From Tolypocladium sp. Sup5 PDA-1 (lineage: Eukaryota > Ascomycota > Sordariomycetes > Hypocreales > Ophiocordycipitaceae): 64,000 nucleotides of DNA. Shown here in pieces: positions 43,467 through 54,088 of this stretch; positions within the stretch are counted from its first letter, which is position 1; each line of letters opens with the position of its first letter. The stretch covers positions 360,776-424,775 of the forward strand of contig JPHH03000027.1 in NCBI GenBank assembly GCA_000750105.3, in the 5' to 3' direction. A program made the position numbers and the translations under genes. A model generated the notes under the pieces. It saw only the letters and a program-made list of their open reading frames with translations, was not told the origin of the DNA and made no database searches.

Positions 43467-46400
43467 GGCAGCAGCTGATGTGTTACGGTATCGAAGTGTA
43501 AGAGAATGTAAGTCGGCCGAAGCCAGTTAAGGAGTGTGGTGATACTGAGATCAACGAAAGGACGCAAACAAAGTGTTTGCAGGCGGCCAAGTACCGAGCC
43601 GTTCTCTGAGGTTGACAGAGCAGAGTTGATGACAGAAGGAGAGTAGAACGAGGAGGAGAGGAGCGCTCCCGGTTTTGACAGCAAGCCACTCGCCGCCGCC
43701 TCTCAACACGCCAGCCGCATCGTGGACTCGGCCATTTCCTCTACGGGTTGGCCTGGTCCAAGGAGGCTCTTCATCGTAAGCTTTCACCCTTCTGGCAACG
43801 GCCCTGGCCAAGAGACCCATCGTCAGGCCGTTGCACCGCTTCCTCAAGATTAGAGGGCCCAATCTCGCCCAGTCAAAAGCCACGAGGAGGGAGGCAAAGA
43901 GGGGCTGCAGAGTCCGTTGCTGCACGTCGATGTGGAGTTCAGGAACAGGCATAGCGTTGTCGAAGGAGGTGTGGGAGGCGACCCACGACCATTGGTCTAG
44001 ATCAGGATCGTGGACCGCGCCAATGCAATAGGCCTCATCCTGAGCCGCCCATCCCGGTGGTACACTCGGAGTAGTTGTTAACAGCCTTAATACTCTGGGC
44101 CGCTCTTAACAGGTAATCTCAGCAGCCTGCTCGGCGCCTTCTTCATGCGGTCGCGCTTGCGGCGAAGGAATCGTCATCCCACGGCGAGTCCTGGCAAGGG
44201 TGGAGAACAGGCTACTCGTACATGGACACACTTGTTGAGCCGCATGAATTTGCCAGCCGGGGAAAAGGGACAAGAGGGGGTAACGAGTACGGACTAGATC
44301 CAGGAACGTGGCGCCAGGTTCTGTATTCGAGTCAACTTGCGGGTATTTTGCTTGAAGGTGATTGCTGGCAAGCCTGGACAGCCCCTTCTCACAATACGAC
44401 AGCTGAGGACGTCGGCGATGGCCGTGACTAACTAAGAGGCTTTGACCTCAGGCGCTGTAACAACGCAACGGCTTGTGGGGTGTGGCGACAGAAGAATTTG
44501 GAACTCCAGAGCGCAAATCCGGCTGACGCCGAATTCTTCAGCAGGGGCAAGGAGGAGAATAACCGGGCAGCCCCTGGCCTCGGCGCCGATACCCCTGGCA
44601 CGATATCGTCTTTGACTCGCCACGAAGAGCGACCAAGCGAGCCGTTTGGAGAGGGGGCTGATGGTCCGTGAGATGAGGGTGTGAGGTGCCATTGGACGGG
44701 CCGACGGCTGGCCCTGAAATGGTTCCATAAATCAGCGCTTAACAATTGTCCAGCCCTGGCCTAGTAATATTAAGGCTGGTGGGCTGGGCATGAGCTTCCT
44801 GGAAGCTACTTTCCGTTCACGGACTTGTCTCCGATAAGGTGGCCGGGGTTGACAGGGAACAGACCTGGTGAATGCTCCAGCTGGGGAACTCGGCAGATGG
44901 AGCGCGACTGTGCTTTGGCTGAGGCTTTAAATCCTCTTATATCATCAGCCACGAGACAGGCACTCGCGACATTGCATGAGTGACAGGTGTCTCATCATCT
45001 CGTACCACTGCACTCGTCGCTGTTGCACGTCATCCAACAAAGCCTCGCGGAGTCGACGGCATGCAGCGGAACATCGGCGACGGTTCGTCTGATCCGCTCT
45101 TCTCCTGTGGTGGGCACCTGTTGGTTCTGGCTCCGAGCCAACGAGCGGTGCTAATGCAATACTCATGTGGTGCCAGCGCTCACACGGATGTCATCCGATG
45201 ACAACGGTGATTGCCATTCCGTTTCTCCAGTATCCTGGGCGTACCCAGCAGATGTCCCGTAATTTCAAGGTCCATCTCTCTGCTGGTTCGAAAGATTGAC
45301 AAATCCCGGCGAGCTGACTCACAGCCTGTTTGCAAATGAGTTCTTCCATCGCGTGTCGGGCTTCGCAACAATGGGGGCTCCCGGATTCGGGACCGAGCTC
45401 GCATGTCGGCAGGATATTATGCAGGGCCCGCGGAAATGCGTGCATGCTGCATAGTGACCTTATGCTCAAGCTAATGATGGCACCCTGAATGGCTGTCAGT
45501 CTTTGATCTGCCATCGACGATCTGATTATGCGGCCTCTGGCTGGTGGCTGTAGCCTGTGCCCGACCGGGCGATTCCTCACCCCGACGTGCCCACAGCATG
45601 GTCCAGCACTACGGACTAGGAAGCACAATCGACCTTTCTGGACAGATCGCCATGCCGCACGTTGGTTGGCTGGATCACAGGAGCTCTTGGCTGTGGACCT
45701 CATAATGCCGAGCTGTGGTTATCACCCAGGCATGACGGTGGCCTGATTCCCTTCCCTGGAGGACTTGCTTACGTACCGGATGAGGCTCTCACCAGACGTT
45801 TCTGGAGAATGGTGCTTTCGTAAGCGTTTACTGCACTTGGCTCTCGCTGGCGTAGTTGCCCGATGGCTTCAATTGGAGCAGGTCGTGTTTCGTAGAAATC
45901 AGCAAAAGGCTGTTTGTGTCTTGGGTGAAAATTATGCGCGATGCTGAGGACGCCGTTACAGGAGCGGTGGGTGCTGAAGGTTGCCCAGGAAGGACCGCCT
46001 TTTCTGCCGACAACACCACTGCTACAAAATTCTTGCATCTCAACATCGCCACCTCCTCTAAAGACGGAGTCCGAACAGGCCAGTTTACACCATTCAGCGA
46101 CTGTCAGCCTCTCTAATCCTCATGCCAGAGCCTCTAGGGTAGTCGAGGGTCGACTAATACACGGCTTCAATTTAGTACCTCGATCGTGTGCGATGGGGCT
46201 GACCCCTGCGTAACAGCGCGGCCCATGTTCTCGAAGGGTGTCGTCCGATTTAATCCTACGAACTTTGTTCCGTGGATCCATCGATTTCTCGATGAACAAG
46301 GAGACCCTTGCAGCTCGACCTGGATTCCACCAGGCCCAAATGCAAGTCCCTCGCAGGCACATCATCGTAGACATTGAGCCAGACAGCAACGTGCTGCAAC

Positions 46401-48210
46401 AGCGGCAGAGTTGCGACTACGCGCAAGGAGGACTGCAGATGCGACCTGCACGGCAGAGAGAGGCAGAGTGGAACGCGCTTGGAGCGAGCACTTTTCTTAA
46501 TACCCGCGCAGAGTACGCGTCGCGCCGCCAAGATCTCTGCTGGCTTGCGGAGCAGCGAATACCGAACAAGGGCGACGCACAGGAGGTGGCTAGGAGGAAC
46601 CACAGCGAGAAAAGAGGAAACGCGGCAGCTATATCGTCCGTCGATGTTGCCCCTGCCACCTTGTTCTCGCCGCCAAAGTCGCAGACACGGTCTCATTCCA
46701 TCCCCGATTCAGAGCCTTTGGCGCCATCCCTCTTAGTGGGAGCGAGACTGAGACGGCACCAGAGCCGCAGGAAACAATGGCCAGACCCGCAGGCGGTCGA
46801 GCCAGACGCCGGCAATTGAAGAGTCTGGCCACTTGTGACAGTTGTGAGTAAAGAGACGACGACAAGAAGCCATTGCAGGTGTGTATTCGGTGGCCCTGCA
46901 GAGGACCGCGTTTACAGGTTCCAGTCACGGCCTGGACGCACCACGGTCATCCACCTGACGCCCGCCCGCCAACACCTTCACCTGCGCTGGCTCGAGGCCT
47001 CCCCAAGACGACGTGTCACCAGAATTAGGGTTCGCAGCTTGAGTTTGACGGCCCAGCATGCTTCTCTCGCGCGAATCGCGCTCTTCTCTTTCTCTTGACT
47101 GATTGTCTGCTCGACTGATCATTGGGCACCTCGGTGCCATTCGCGGACCTCCCAGCGGCCCAGGCGACGGTGCATGTCTCAGTCCCCGCATCGCCGGGTT
47201 CCGATCGGGTGGGAGCTGTGCGATAGATCATGCAATTGATAACTGGGAGGGGCCGCTTACCTTGTCTAGCTGTGCTTGTCCCCGCCGAGCGACGAGTGCA
47301 TACCTGTTGATGCTTCGATGGCAGCTGAGAGCCCGAGTCTGTGGACTTGGACAGTTGAGCTATCATCGGCCATTTGTCGGGCTGTCCGAGAAGAACTCCA
47401 TTTGGACCACGCGGCAAAAGCTGACGAAGAGCCTTCCGGTCTTGTGGCTACTCCTTTCGGCAAGGAAGCAAGCCTTCGAGACCGCGCCGCCCTGCCTTCA
47501 ATGGCTTGCCTCTCCTTGCACCGCCCGATTGTCTCTGTCACGCCATGTTTACTTTGCTCGCCTCCCCATCGCTCACGGCCTGTTCCCTGCGCGAACCCTT
47601 TGCACCCTTTGCATGCAACTATTTACTTCTTCCTGCGCATCAAGGGTCTCCAACACAAACCGCCCGCGTGGGAAGCACGCCCTGATCCGCCTGATGGCCG
47701 GGAGAGCTCTTGGCGAGTGGCAAACACCACAGCCACCGGCTACCATCTTCGAGTCGTCACTCTCCAACGATGCCCAGCTTTGCCAGCCAGAGCCGAGATC
47801 CTGGATGGCCCAGCTGGAGGCTTTTACATGCCAACGACACCAGCCCCCAGTCCTGAGCCTCTGGCCAGAATGCTGGACGCAGCCCTCACACTATGTTCTG
47901 GGCTTGGGTGCGTGGGCAGGATGTAGCTGCTTCCCCTCCTCGGAGGAATGCCCTGCGACCGAAGGGGCTGTACGATCAACACTTGAGGACGATGCGCGCC
48001 ACCCAAGTGGGTGTAGATGCCCCACGCGAATGTCTCACGAAGGGGTTGACATCTCTGTGTACAAGTCGTCGTCTGTTTTGAGACGTCGACTTGTATATCA
48101 TGCGCTTCTGCCGTCCCCCACAGTCGTCCTGTTCTGTCGACTTACAACTCTTTTTCTTGCTACAGCCAACGCCGAATCATATGTTACTCAGTTGATTTAG
48201 GGCCATCGCC
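43467..48210. other. Gene-poor gap of 4.7 kb
   Basis: Largest stretch in the window without a gene I can support. It lies between the divergent chitinase and an orphan + gene. Many open frames of 60-190 codons and one of 365 codons (47103-48200, +, ending ten bases before the next ATG) exist, but their translations are rich in Cys, Ser, Arg, Trp and Pro, lack motifs, and overlap open frames in other phases. No repeat family, tRNA or transposon end was recognised. Long promoters or unrecognised noncoding RNA are possible. Confidence 0.45.
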
Positions 48211-49371
48211 ATGGAGCGCTCCAGCAATCTGGCAGATCTCGCGCTCGTATCGAAATATTACCCCGTCGCCAACTATTCATACCCGCGGAATGTCAATGTT
48301 GCGCCATACAGCGCCAGGTCGTCATTGAGCAGGTCCGACAGGTCGTCGTTGGGTTCGGAAGGGTCTGCGCCGGGGCTGATTGACGACCGTACGGACTCGG
48401 AGGTTTCAGTGGATGACGACTATCAGTACCATGCTCACATGGCGGAGCTATGGGACAGCTTCTGGCAGTCGGGGGCGCGTGGAAAGCTGGAGGAGCCCCT
48501 GATGCATCCCAGGAAGCAATATCCCGCCTTGATCCCATCTCCCCGCGACCGCAGGAGGCGCCAGCCAGTCTTGAACGACCAGTGTACCGCATGGCCGCTG
48601 CCCGACGGCTCACCCCGGGAGCGCAACAGGAAGCCGGCCGCAACCTACGCAACCTCCCCGAAGTCGACGGCCACGTATTCTGCATTTCCGAAGTCGACGA
48701 TGCTGCCTCCTAGAACCACCTCGATGATTCCAGCTCGGGCCAGCCGTTCGGGACCAAGCTCAACGCCCTCCCGCCCTCCTCGTCCCTCGGACGAGCTACT
48801 CACGCCATGTATACGACAACCCGCGATGGTCCCGGCCATCTTCGCCCCTCTCAACCTCCCACCGCTTTCGCCAACAATGGATTGGCGTCCATCATCGCCG
48901 TCTGTTCAGCGAGCGTCAAGGTCTCTCGACGAGGGGTCAACCAGGCCTCTGGCAGCAAAGGCCGAGATCTACGCTGTCGCCTCTCGCTCTTCCACCCACC
49001 TGCCTCTCTCCAGTGCTCAGACACTCACGGCCCGCCCACCACGTCACTACAAGTCCATCGCTCACCTCGCTCCTCCCCCTCCTCCTCAGCCTGAGCCCGA
49101 GCCTCACTCCGTCTTCGAGTACGACGACTCCGAAAGCGAGGGCGAGCATGGCCGCTCCTTTTTCCGCTTCCACAAGCGCTCTGACAGCGACAACCGCCGT
49201 TCATCAAAGCCCGCCACCCCAGAACCCAATATCCTACGCCACCGTCGCAAGCGTGCCCTCACTGCCCCGTCCTCGCCCATGCGCCAGCAGCCGGATCGTC
49301 TCTGCAAGCAGGAGACGAAACGCCAGGGACACGACGTCTTTGGCCGCATGCTAGGACGACGCAGCAGGTGA
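48211..49371 (+). CDS. Disordered orphan protein, 386 residues
   Basis: A single exon whose ATG lies in a good context (CGCCATGG). The family is not recognised. The N-terminus (LADLALVSKYYPVANYSYPRN) is the most folded-looking part, followed by a Ser/Asp-rich stretch and a conserved-looking HMAELWDSFWQS. The rest is Pro/Ser/Arg-rich and likely disordered, with a Pro run (PPPPPQPEPEPH), an acidic patch (FEYDDSESEGE) beside a basic one (FFRFHKRSDSDNRRSS), and a basic C-terminus (FGRMLGRRSR). Serine-arginine patches suggest phosphorylation, but no role can be given. It is convergent with a DUF3433 gene. Confidence 0.65.
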   Translation: MERSSNLADLALVSKYYPVANYSYPRNVNVAPYSARSSLSRSDRSSLGSEGSAPGLIDDRTDSEVSVDDDYQYHAHMAELWDSFWQSGARGKLEEPLMHPRKQYPALIPSPRDRRRRQPVLNDQCTAWPLPDGSPRERNRKPAATYATSPKSTATYSAFPKSTMLPPRTTSMIPARASRSGPSSTPSRPPRPSDELLTPCIRQPAMVPAIFAPLNLPPLSPTMDWRPSSPSVQRASRSLDEGSTRPLAAKAEIYAVASRSSTHLPLSSAQTLTARPPRHYKSIAHLAPPPPPQPEPEPHSVFEYDDSESEGEHGRSFFRFHKRSDSDNRRSSKPATPEPNILRHRRKRALTAPSSPMRQQPDRLCKQETKRQGHDVFGRMLGRRSR

Positions 49372-50026
49372 AAATTGCTACTGCTAGCACTACGCTTACG
49401 ACTGATTTATGCTGCATCATTTCACACGGGGGTTTTACGGCACGGCATACACAGGCGCACACACACTCTTTTTTGGAAACATGGGACGGAGCATTGACTG
49501 GCTGGGCGCATTTGCAAGGAGTTTTTTTTTTGGTTATATGACAGGCGTTTACTTGACAGAGGGGGTCAAAACAATAACGAGTTACCACAACAATGATAAT
49601 GGAGGCGAGGCACATTCCAGAGTAGTGCTCGGGCTGGTGGTGGAGGTGGTTGGGTGGCAACTGGGTTGTTGACATTCATCCATGTATACGCTTGAACGTA
49701 GCCTGCGACTATGACGTCCACAATTCCATTTCTTGCTTGAACAGGAAAACTCTTTTGAAAACGATGCGGCCCGAGTTCTTTCATATAATCATGGGTAACC
49801 CGAGGTTGAGTCGTGTTGACACGCGACTCCTTTCTATACCTGCTCTAGTTCGCAGCAACACATTCCAGCCGTTCCTTCGTGAACCATGAGCTTGTCAACG
49901 CCGTCGTGGTACAAACAACTTACAAACACAAGACCGCAATGATGAAATGCCCTTCCCAAAACGCCGATGCCGTGTGAAGCAGTCATGTACATGTGAGCAA
50001 CAAAAGTTGTACCAGATCTCATCGCC
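49372..50026. other. Intergenic between convergent orphan and DUF3433 genes
   Basis: About 650 bases of likely 3' untranslated sequence with T- and TG-rich runs. No gene recognised. Confidence 0.6.
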
Positions 50027-52633
50027 TTAAACCATAGATCGCGCAGATCTCCCCCCCTTTTCCGTAAATCGTTTCACTCTCCGGACGCTGAGCCTCTGCT
50101 CATCCCTACCAGGCAAGAGGCCAAAGAACCAGACGCTCTCCTCGCGGGGGTCGTCCCGTCCCACGCCCAGCCGCACCTCGAGGTCGCGGTGCGAGCGGAC
50201 GGCTCGAAAGGCTGCGTCCTGGACGAGGTCGTCGGCGGAGCAGAGGCTGATGATGGCGGCGGCCGAGGTGACTGCATGAGGCAGCAGGAATTGCCTGCGG
50301 CGGGGCACGAGGAGAGACAGGCAGCCCACGTAGAGGAACAGGAATGCGAGAAGGACGCCAAATACTGGCATGCTCGGAAACATCCGAACCTGCTCGTCGG
50401 TGGTGGTCAGGGCCATAAAAAGGCCGCCGGCCAGGATCGGTATGAAAATAAACAGCACCGCCATGAGCGACGTTACTGCCACTCTCCAGTGCCCGTTGGT
50501 CAGTGCCCTCCACGTCGCCTGCAGTGGTAGGCACGCCGCATAATCGGCCAGGATAGATTGTCGAGCTGTCGCGCCGTCCACCTGGACCAGATCTCCCCAC
50601 GGCTGCACAATACGCAACGACTGGTCCAGACTCTGGAACAGCAGAAACAGCATCATGCCCACCAGCGAGGGGAGGAAGCTGTAGAGGAAGTTGGCGGCGG
50701 AGAAGGCCGCTTGATCAGGTTTCGCGGCCAGCTTGGGGACGAAGCCGTCGTCGAGCCGAGTCTGAGGCAAAAAGGACACGATGAGCAGTGCGAGAAGCAG
50801 TGCGCCTGTGGTTATGGCGAACGCAATCAGCGGCCCATCTCGAAGACACCAGGGTAGGTAGCTGCCGCCCCCGGGGCCAACGCTGGCGAGGTCTTGGGAG
50901 CCGATTGACATATCATAGCTTCCCCTCTTGACCTCCTCCGCCTCAGTCTCCGGCCCATGGTCGGGAGGCATCGCCGAGGTCCCAATAGAGTGCCATATTC
51001 CACCTGACAACATGTCCTCGGTTTGCCAGTATCCAAGCCTGTCAAACCAGCGATCACGCAGCTGCGTCTTGAAGTCGAGTTGAGTCTCGAAAAGAGTGCG
51101 GCGTTTGTAGCTGCGCATCGTCTTCGTCCGGTTCAGCAACGGTATGAGATCTGCGATCGATCGGATGTCCCATCTGAGCCCCGTCCACTGCCGGAACCAG
51201 AATGCCATCAACATGGTAGTCGACACAAACAGGAATGCGTACAGTCCAACCAGGGCCCACACCACGCCTTGGGTCGTCGCCCAAACCCACTCGTCATTCA
51301 CGTATATACATGTAAAGGTCGCACTTTGCAGGGGAACTGTAAATGCTGCAGACCATGTCGCCAAATCAAAGGCCATCAGCTGCCACGGCCCAACCAGCTG
51401 CGGGCGCAAAAACGACATGGGGTATAAGTCTTGAAACAATGCAAGATATCGCTCGCGGGGATCGTCTTTTGCCATGATTGCGAAAGGGAGAATTCGAAGA
51501 GATGCCGTAACGATGCTCTGGGCGTAAATCAGAATGATTGCTGCGAGCAATTGCGGCAGAATGCGGAACACAAAGTATTGCCCAGAGTATATGGTGCCGG
51601 GGTACGGTGTCAACCCGGCGTTCTGGTCCGAGAATCTATCAGAGAAGATGAGGGCTGCCATCATCGAGAGGCACAACATCATCAACATCATCATCGAGAA
51701 GGGTCGTAGTATTCGCGGCTTGAAGGTGAGAGGCGGGTACGTTCGTCCACGAGGGTCGATGGTTTGTAAAGTATCCTTGTCCACGGCAATCCATTGGTCT
51801 GACAGAGATCCCCTCGTGTTCCCCGTAGGTATTGGAGGCGATGCCGGCTCTTCTGGCGCGGTGGCATTGCCGGCCATGGCGGGTACTGGGTCGAGGAAAC
51901 GCGTGCTAGCTCCGGGCTGTTGCCTGCCGCCATATGTAGGCTCGGGCTGTGTCACAGCCGCGAATGCGAGTTCTTCATCGGGGATTATTCGCGGTGTCTG
52001 AGGGTCGTGTGCTTGCCTCCCGGGGGTGCCAAAGGGAATCCGATGTGTCGAACTGCTCCCGCGTTCGCGAGTCAGGGCCTCCAGAGCATACTGGATGTAG
52101 GGAGTGTCGTCGACTCCAGGCGTGATTTTTCCAGCAGCAGTCGCCAGGTCATCTTTGAAGCCCCCCATCCGAGCGGCATTGTCTGCCGCGACCATGGCTA
52201 GTTGTGCCTCGTCGAATCGCACTATAGGGCTTGGTACTGTTCTGCTAGCATCCCGGTGCCGAGACGGGCTCTGCTGAGTAGTGGATGAAAACAGTCGATC
52301 GGGGCCGTACAGCTCCGCAGTCGAGTCAGGCGGCGATTGGGGCGAAGGCCTGAGCGGAACAACCGTTGGCTGAGGGGATAGGGATTTTTGTGGTGATGAG
52401 TTGTGTTCCAAGCTGGCCTGTTGATCATGACGGAGGCGAACGGTAGATTCAGAGTCGTTCTCGGTGTTCTGAGATGACCGATGCGGAAGGCTATTTGTCG
52501 GCCATTGATCTAACACACAACCATCAGCTATTTCGCCTTGATCCATGGTAGTCATGCCTTGGGCGGGCGTCAGTCTCGACGTACGAGGAGCTTCCACATG
52601 GTGGAAGACTAAGTTGAGTCTTTGAGAGTCCAT
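50027..52633 (-). CDS. DUF3433-domain multi-pass membrane protein
   Basis: A single exon of 868 residues. The first 270 or so residues are disordered (Gln/Ser/Pro-rich). Two similar halves follow, each with a group of hydrophobic helices. The first group runs from RPFSMMMLMMLCLSMMAALIF through ILPQLLAAIILIYAQSIV and VVWALVGLYAFLFVSTTML. The second includes FAITTGALLLALLIVSFL and VTSLMAVLFIFIPILAGGL, and ends with VFGVLLAFLFLYVGCLSLLV. This layout matches fungal proteins with paired DUF3433 domains, which have no assigned function. The start is set at the ATG at 52633; the frame is open a few codons further, and Met35-38 (MTTMDQG) are alternatives. A cytosolic Arg-rich tail follows the last helix. 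Confidence 0.8.
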   Translation of the reverse strand: MDSQRLNLVFHHVEAPRTSRLTPAQGMTTMDQGEIADGCVLDQWPTNSLPHRSSQNTENDSESTVRLRHDQQASLEHNSSPQKSLSPQPTVVPLRPSPQSPPDSTAELYGPDRLFSSTTQQSPSRHRDASRTVPSPIVRFDEAQLAMVAADNAARMGGFKDDLATAAGKITPGVDDTPYIQYALEALTRERGSSSTHRIPFGTPGRQAHDPQTPRIIPDEELAFAAVTQPEPTYGGRQQPGASTRFLDPVPAMAGNATAPEEPASPPIPTGNTRGSLSDQWIAVDKDTLQTIDPRGRTYPPLTFKPRILRPFSMMMLMMLCLSMMAALIFSDRFSDQNAGLTPYPGTIYSGQYFVFRILPQLLAAIILIYAQSIVTASLRILPFAIMAKDDPRERYLALFQDLYPMSFLRPQLVGPWQLMAFDLATWSAAFTVPLQSATFTCIYVNDEWVWATTQGVVWALVGLYAFLFVSTTMLMAFWFRQWTGLRWDIRSIADLIPLLNRTKTMRSYKRRTLFETQLDFKTQLRDRWFDRLGYWQTEDMLSGGIWHSIGTSAMPPDHGPETEAEEVKRGSYDMSIGSQDLASVGPGGGSYLPWCLRDGPLIAFAITTGALLLALLIVSFLPQTRLDDGFVPKLAAKPDQAAFSAANFLYSFLPSLVGMMLFLLFQSLDQSLRIVQPWGDLVQVDGATARQSILADYAACLPLQATWRALTNGHWRVAVTSLMAVLFIFIPILAGGLFMALTTTDEQVRMFPSMPVFGVLLAFLFLYVGCLSLLVPRRRQFLLPHAVTSAAAIISLCSADDLVQDAAFRAVRSHRDLEVRLGVGRDDPREESVWFFGLLPGRDEQRLSVRRVKRFTEKGGRSARSMV

Positions 52634-54088
52634 GATGCATTCCAATGCAAGCCAACTCACTCCACTTGGGCAAGCGGACCAATTGCTCGTGCAAAATACA
52701 ATGCAAGAAGGAGGCGCATCATGCAGAGGCTCGGATACAAGAAATACGGTTGGAATTGGGAAACGGCTTTTCAGAAGGCTGGGTGTGCCGTCTTGGACCG
52801 TTGGGTGACCGGTTCAACCAGCCACCCAGTGACCAGCGGTCCCAGCCCCACGGCGGTGACGGGAGCTAACGGCCGTGCCCGCCTAAATCGGGGGAAGAGA
52901 CAGCAAGTGTCCACTCACCTGGTAAAGAGACAATGGCGACGCAGCGCGTGCACAGGGGTATCGCTATTCTGGAGAAGGACTGAAGGAAACAATTTTTTGT
53001 GTGTGGAGAGATGGTGATGGAGAGGGAGAAGCTGCGGTGCTGCGAAAGTCGCCAAAATGGCGCTCTTGCCTTCCTGGCGGTGATGCGCTGGCCAGGCGCA
53101 CCTGCAGCGTTCAACGGCTGGTGGCGCAGGTCGGTCCCGCTTTTTCTTCCGGGAGGCTGGGATCTCGACTCGAAGCCTCCTCGAAGGACCCTGGACTTAT
53201 CTCTCAGCGTATTAATCCCTGGCTCCCTGCGTGCCGCGGCTGAACAGCAAAGGACAATGAATGTTCGAGGCCCAGCCTTCGGGTCGCGGCTCAAATGCTC
53301 CAACCCGGTACCCAGCCTTTTTTACGGATAAAAGTGCAAGGATTCCCAGACCTCGGGATCTCCTCCATTGACCCCTTTCGGCTCGCTGCCTGGCCAGGGG
53401 TTATGCTTGTTGGTTACTCCGTACTGTCGGCTGATCCCGATGTTGCCATGAGCCTGAGGCTCTCCGTCTCCTTCTCGCACTGCCATCTCCCCTCGTCAGT
53501 CGCTGGGGATTGCAAAAAACTCCCTACTCGGTTCTCGGCCTTTCTCCTTTGACAATGACCTTTCACGCCGGCCAGCTCTTCATCCAGCGCTGCGCCAATT
53601 CACAACGCAGTCCTATGTACAGGGTCCCTCTGATTAAGATCCAGAAACGGCATACTTTCCCAACGAGGATTACTATTCGTACAGCCTTTGTCAAGGAAAT
53701 AGCTGTACGAATAGAGATCTTTAGCTGTGCAAATAGTAATCCTCTTCCCAATACGTCCATACATCGTCCAGAGCACGCACACATGGCGTTCTCTCGTTGA
53801 GAGATGAATCACGTGATGCACTCAACCTGCATCGCTAAGGAGCGATGATTTGAGAGGCCTGGTCTGTCAGCATGATGTAATCCCTGCCAAACCCAAACCC
53901 GTCACGGACGGCCCTCGTCGCGGTTCCGCCTTGCCCGATTAGGAAACAGCAGCTTACAATGTGCTGAAGAATCGTTTTCAAGACGACGTTGAGTTTGGCT
54001 ATATATGTTGTCAGCGTCACCTCCCCATCACCAATTGCATGCCTTGAATCCAAGAATCTTCCCCTCGTTTCCACGCTCACACGTATAT
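52634..54088. other. Intergenic, divergent promoters of DUF3433 gene and pirin
   Basis: About 1.45 kb. No gene supported. Contains an imperfect inverted repeat at 53665-53744, listed separately, and AT-rich sequence near 53950-54090 before the pirin gene. Confidence 0.55.
53665..53744. repeat. Imperfect inverted repeat with an extra internal arm
   Basis: The 21 bases at 53665-53685 are the reverse complement of 53724-53744 at 19 of 21 positions; both mismatches are transitions. A third copy of part of the right arm (13 bases, exact) lies between them at 53702-53714. RNA or single-stranded DNA could fold two ways. It may be the remains of a small inverted-repeat element or a regulatory hairpin; the sequence does not decide. 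Confidence 0.55.

Noticed and set aside
44428..46819. Several 90-190 codon frames inside the 4.7 kb gap
   Set aside because: Translations are Cys/Arg/Ser-rich, overlap on both strands and show no domain; not enough to call genes without searches.
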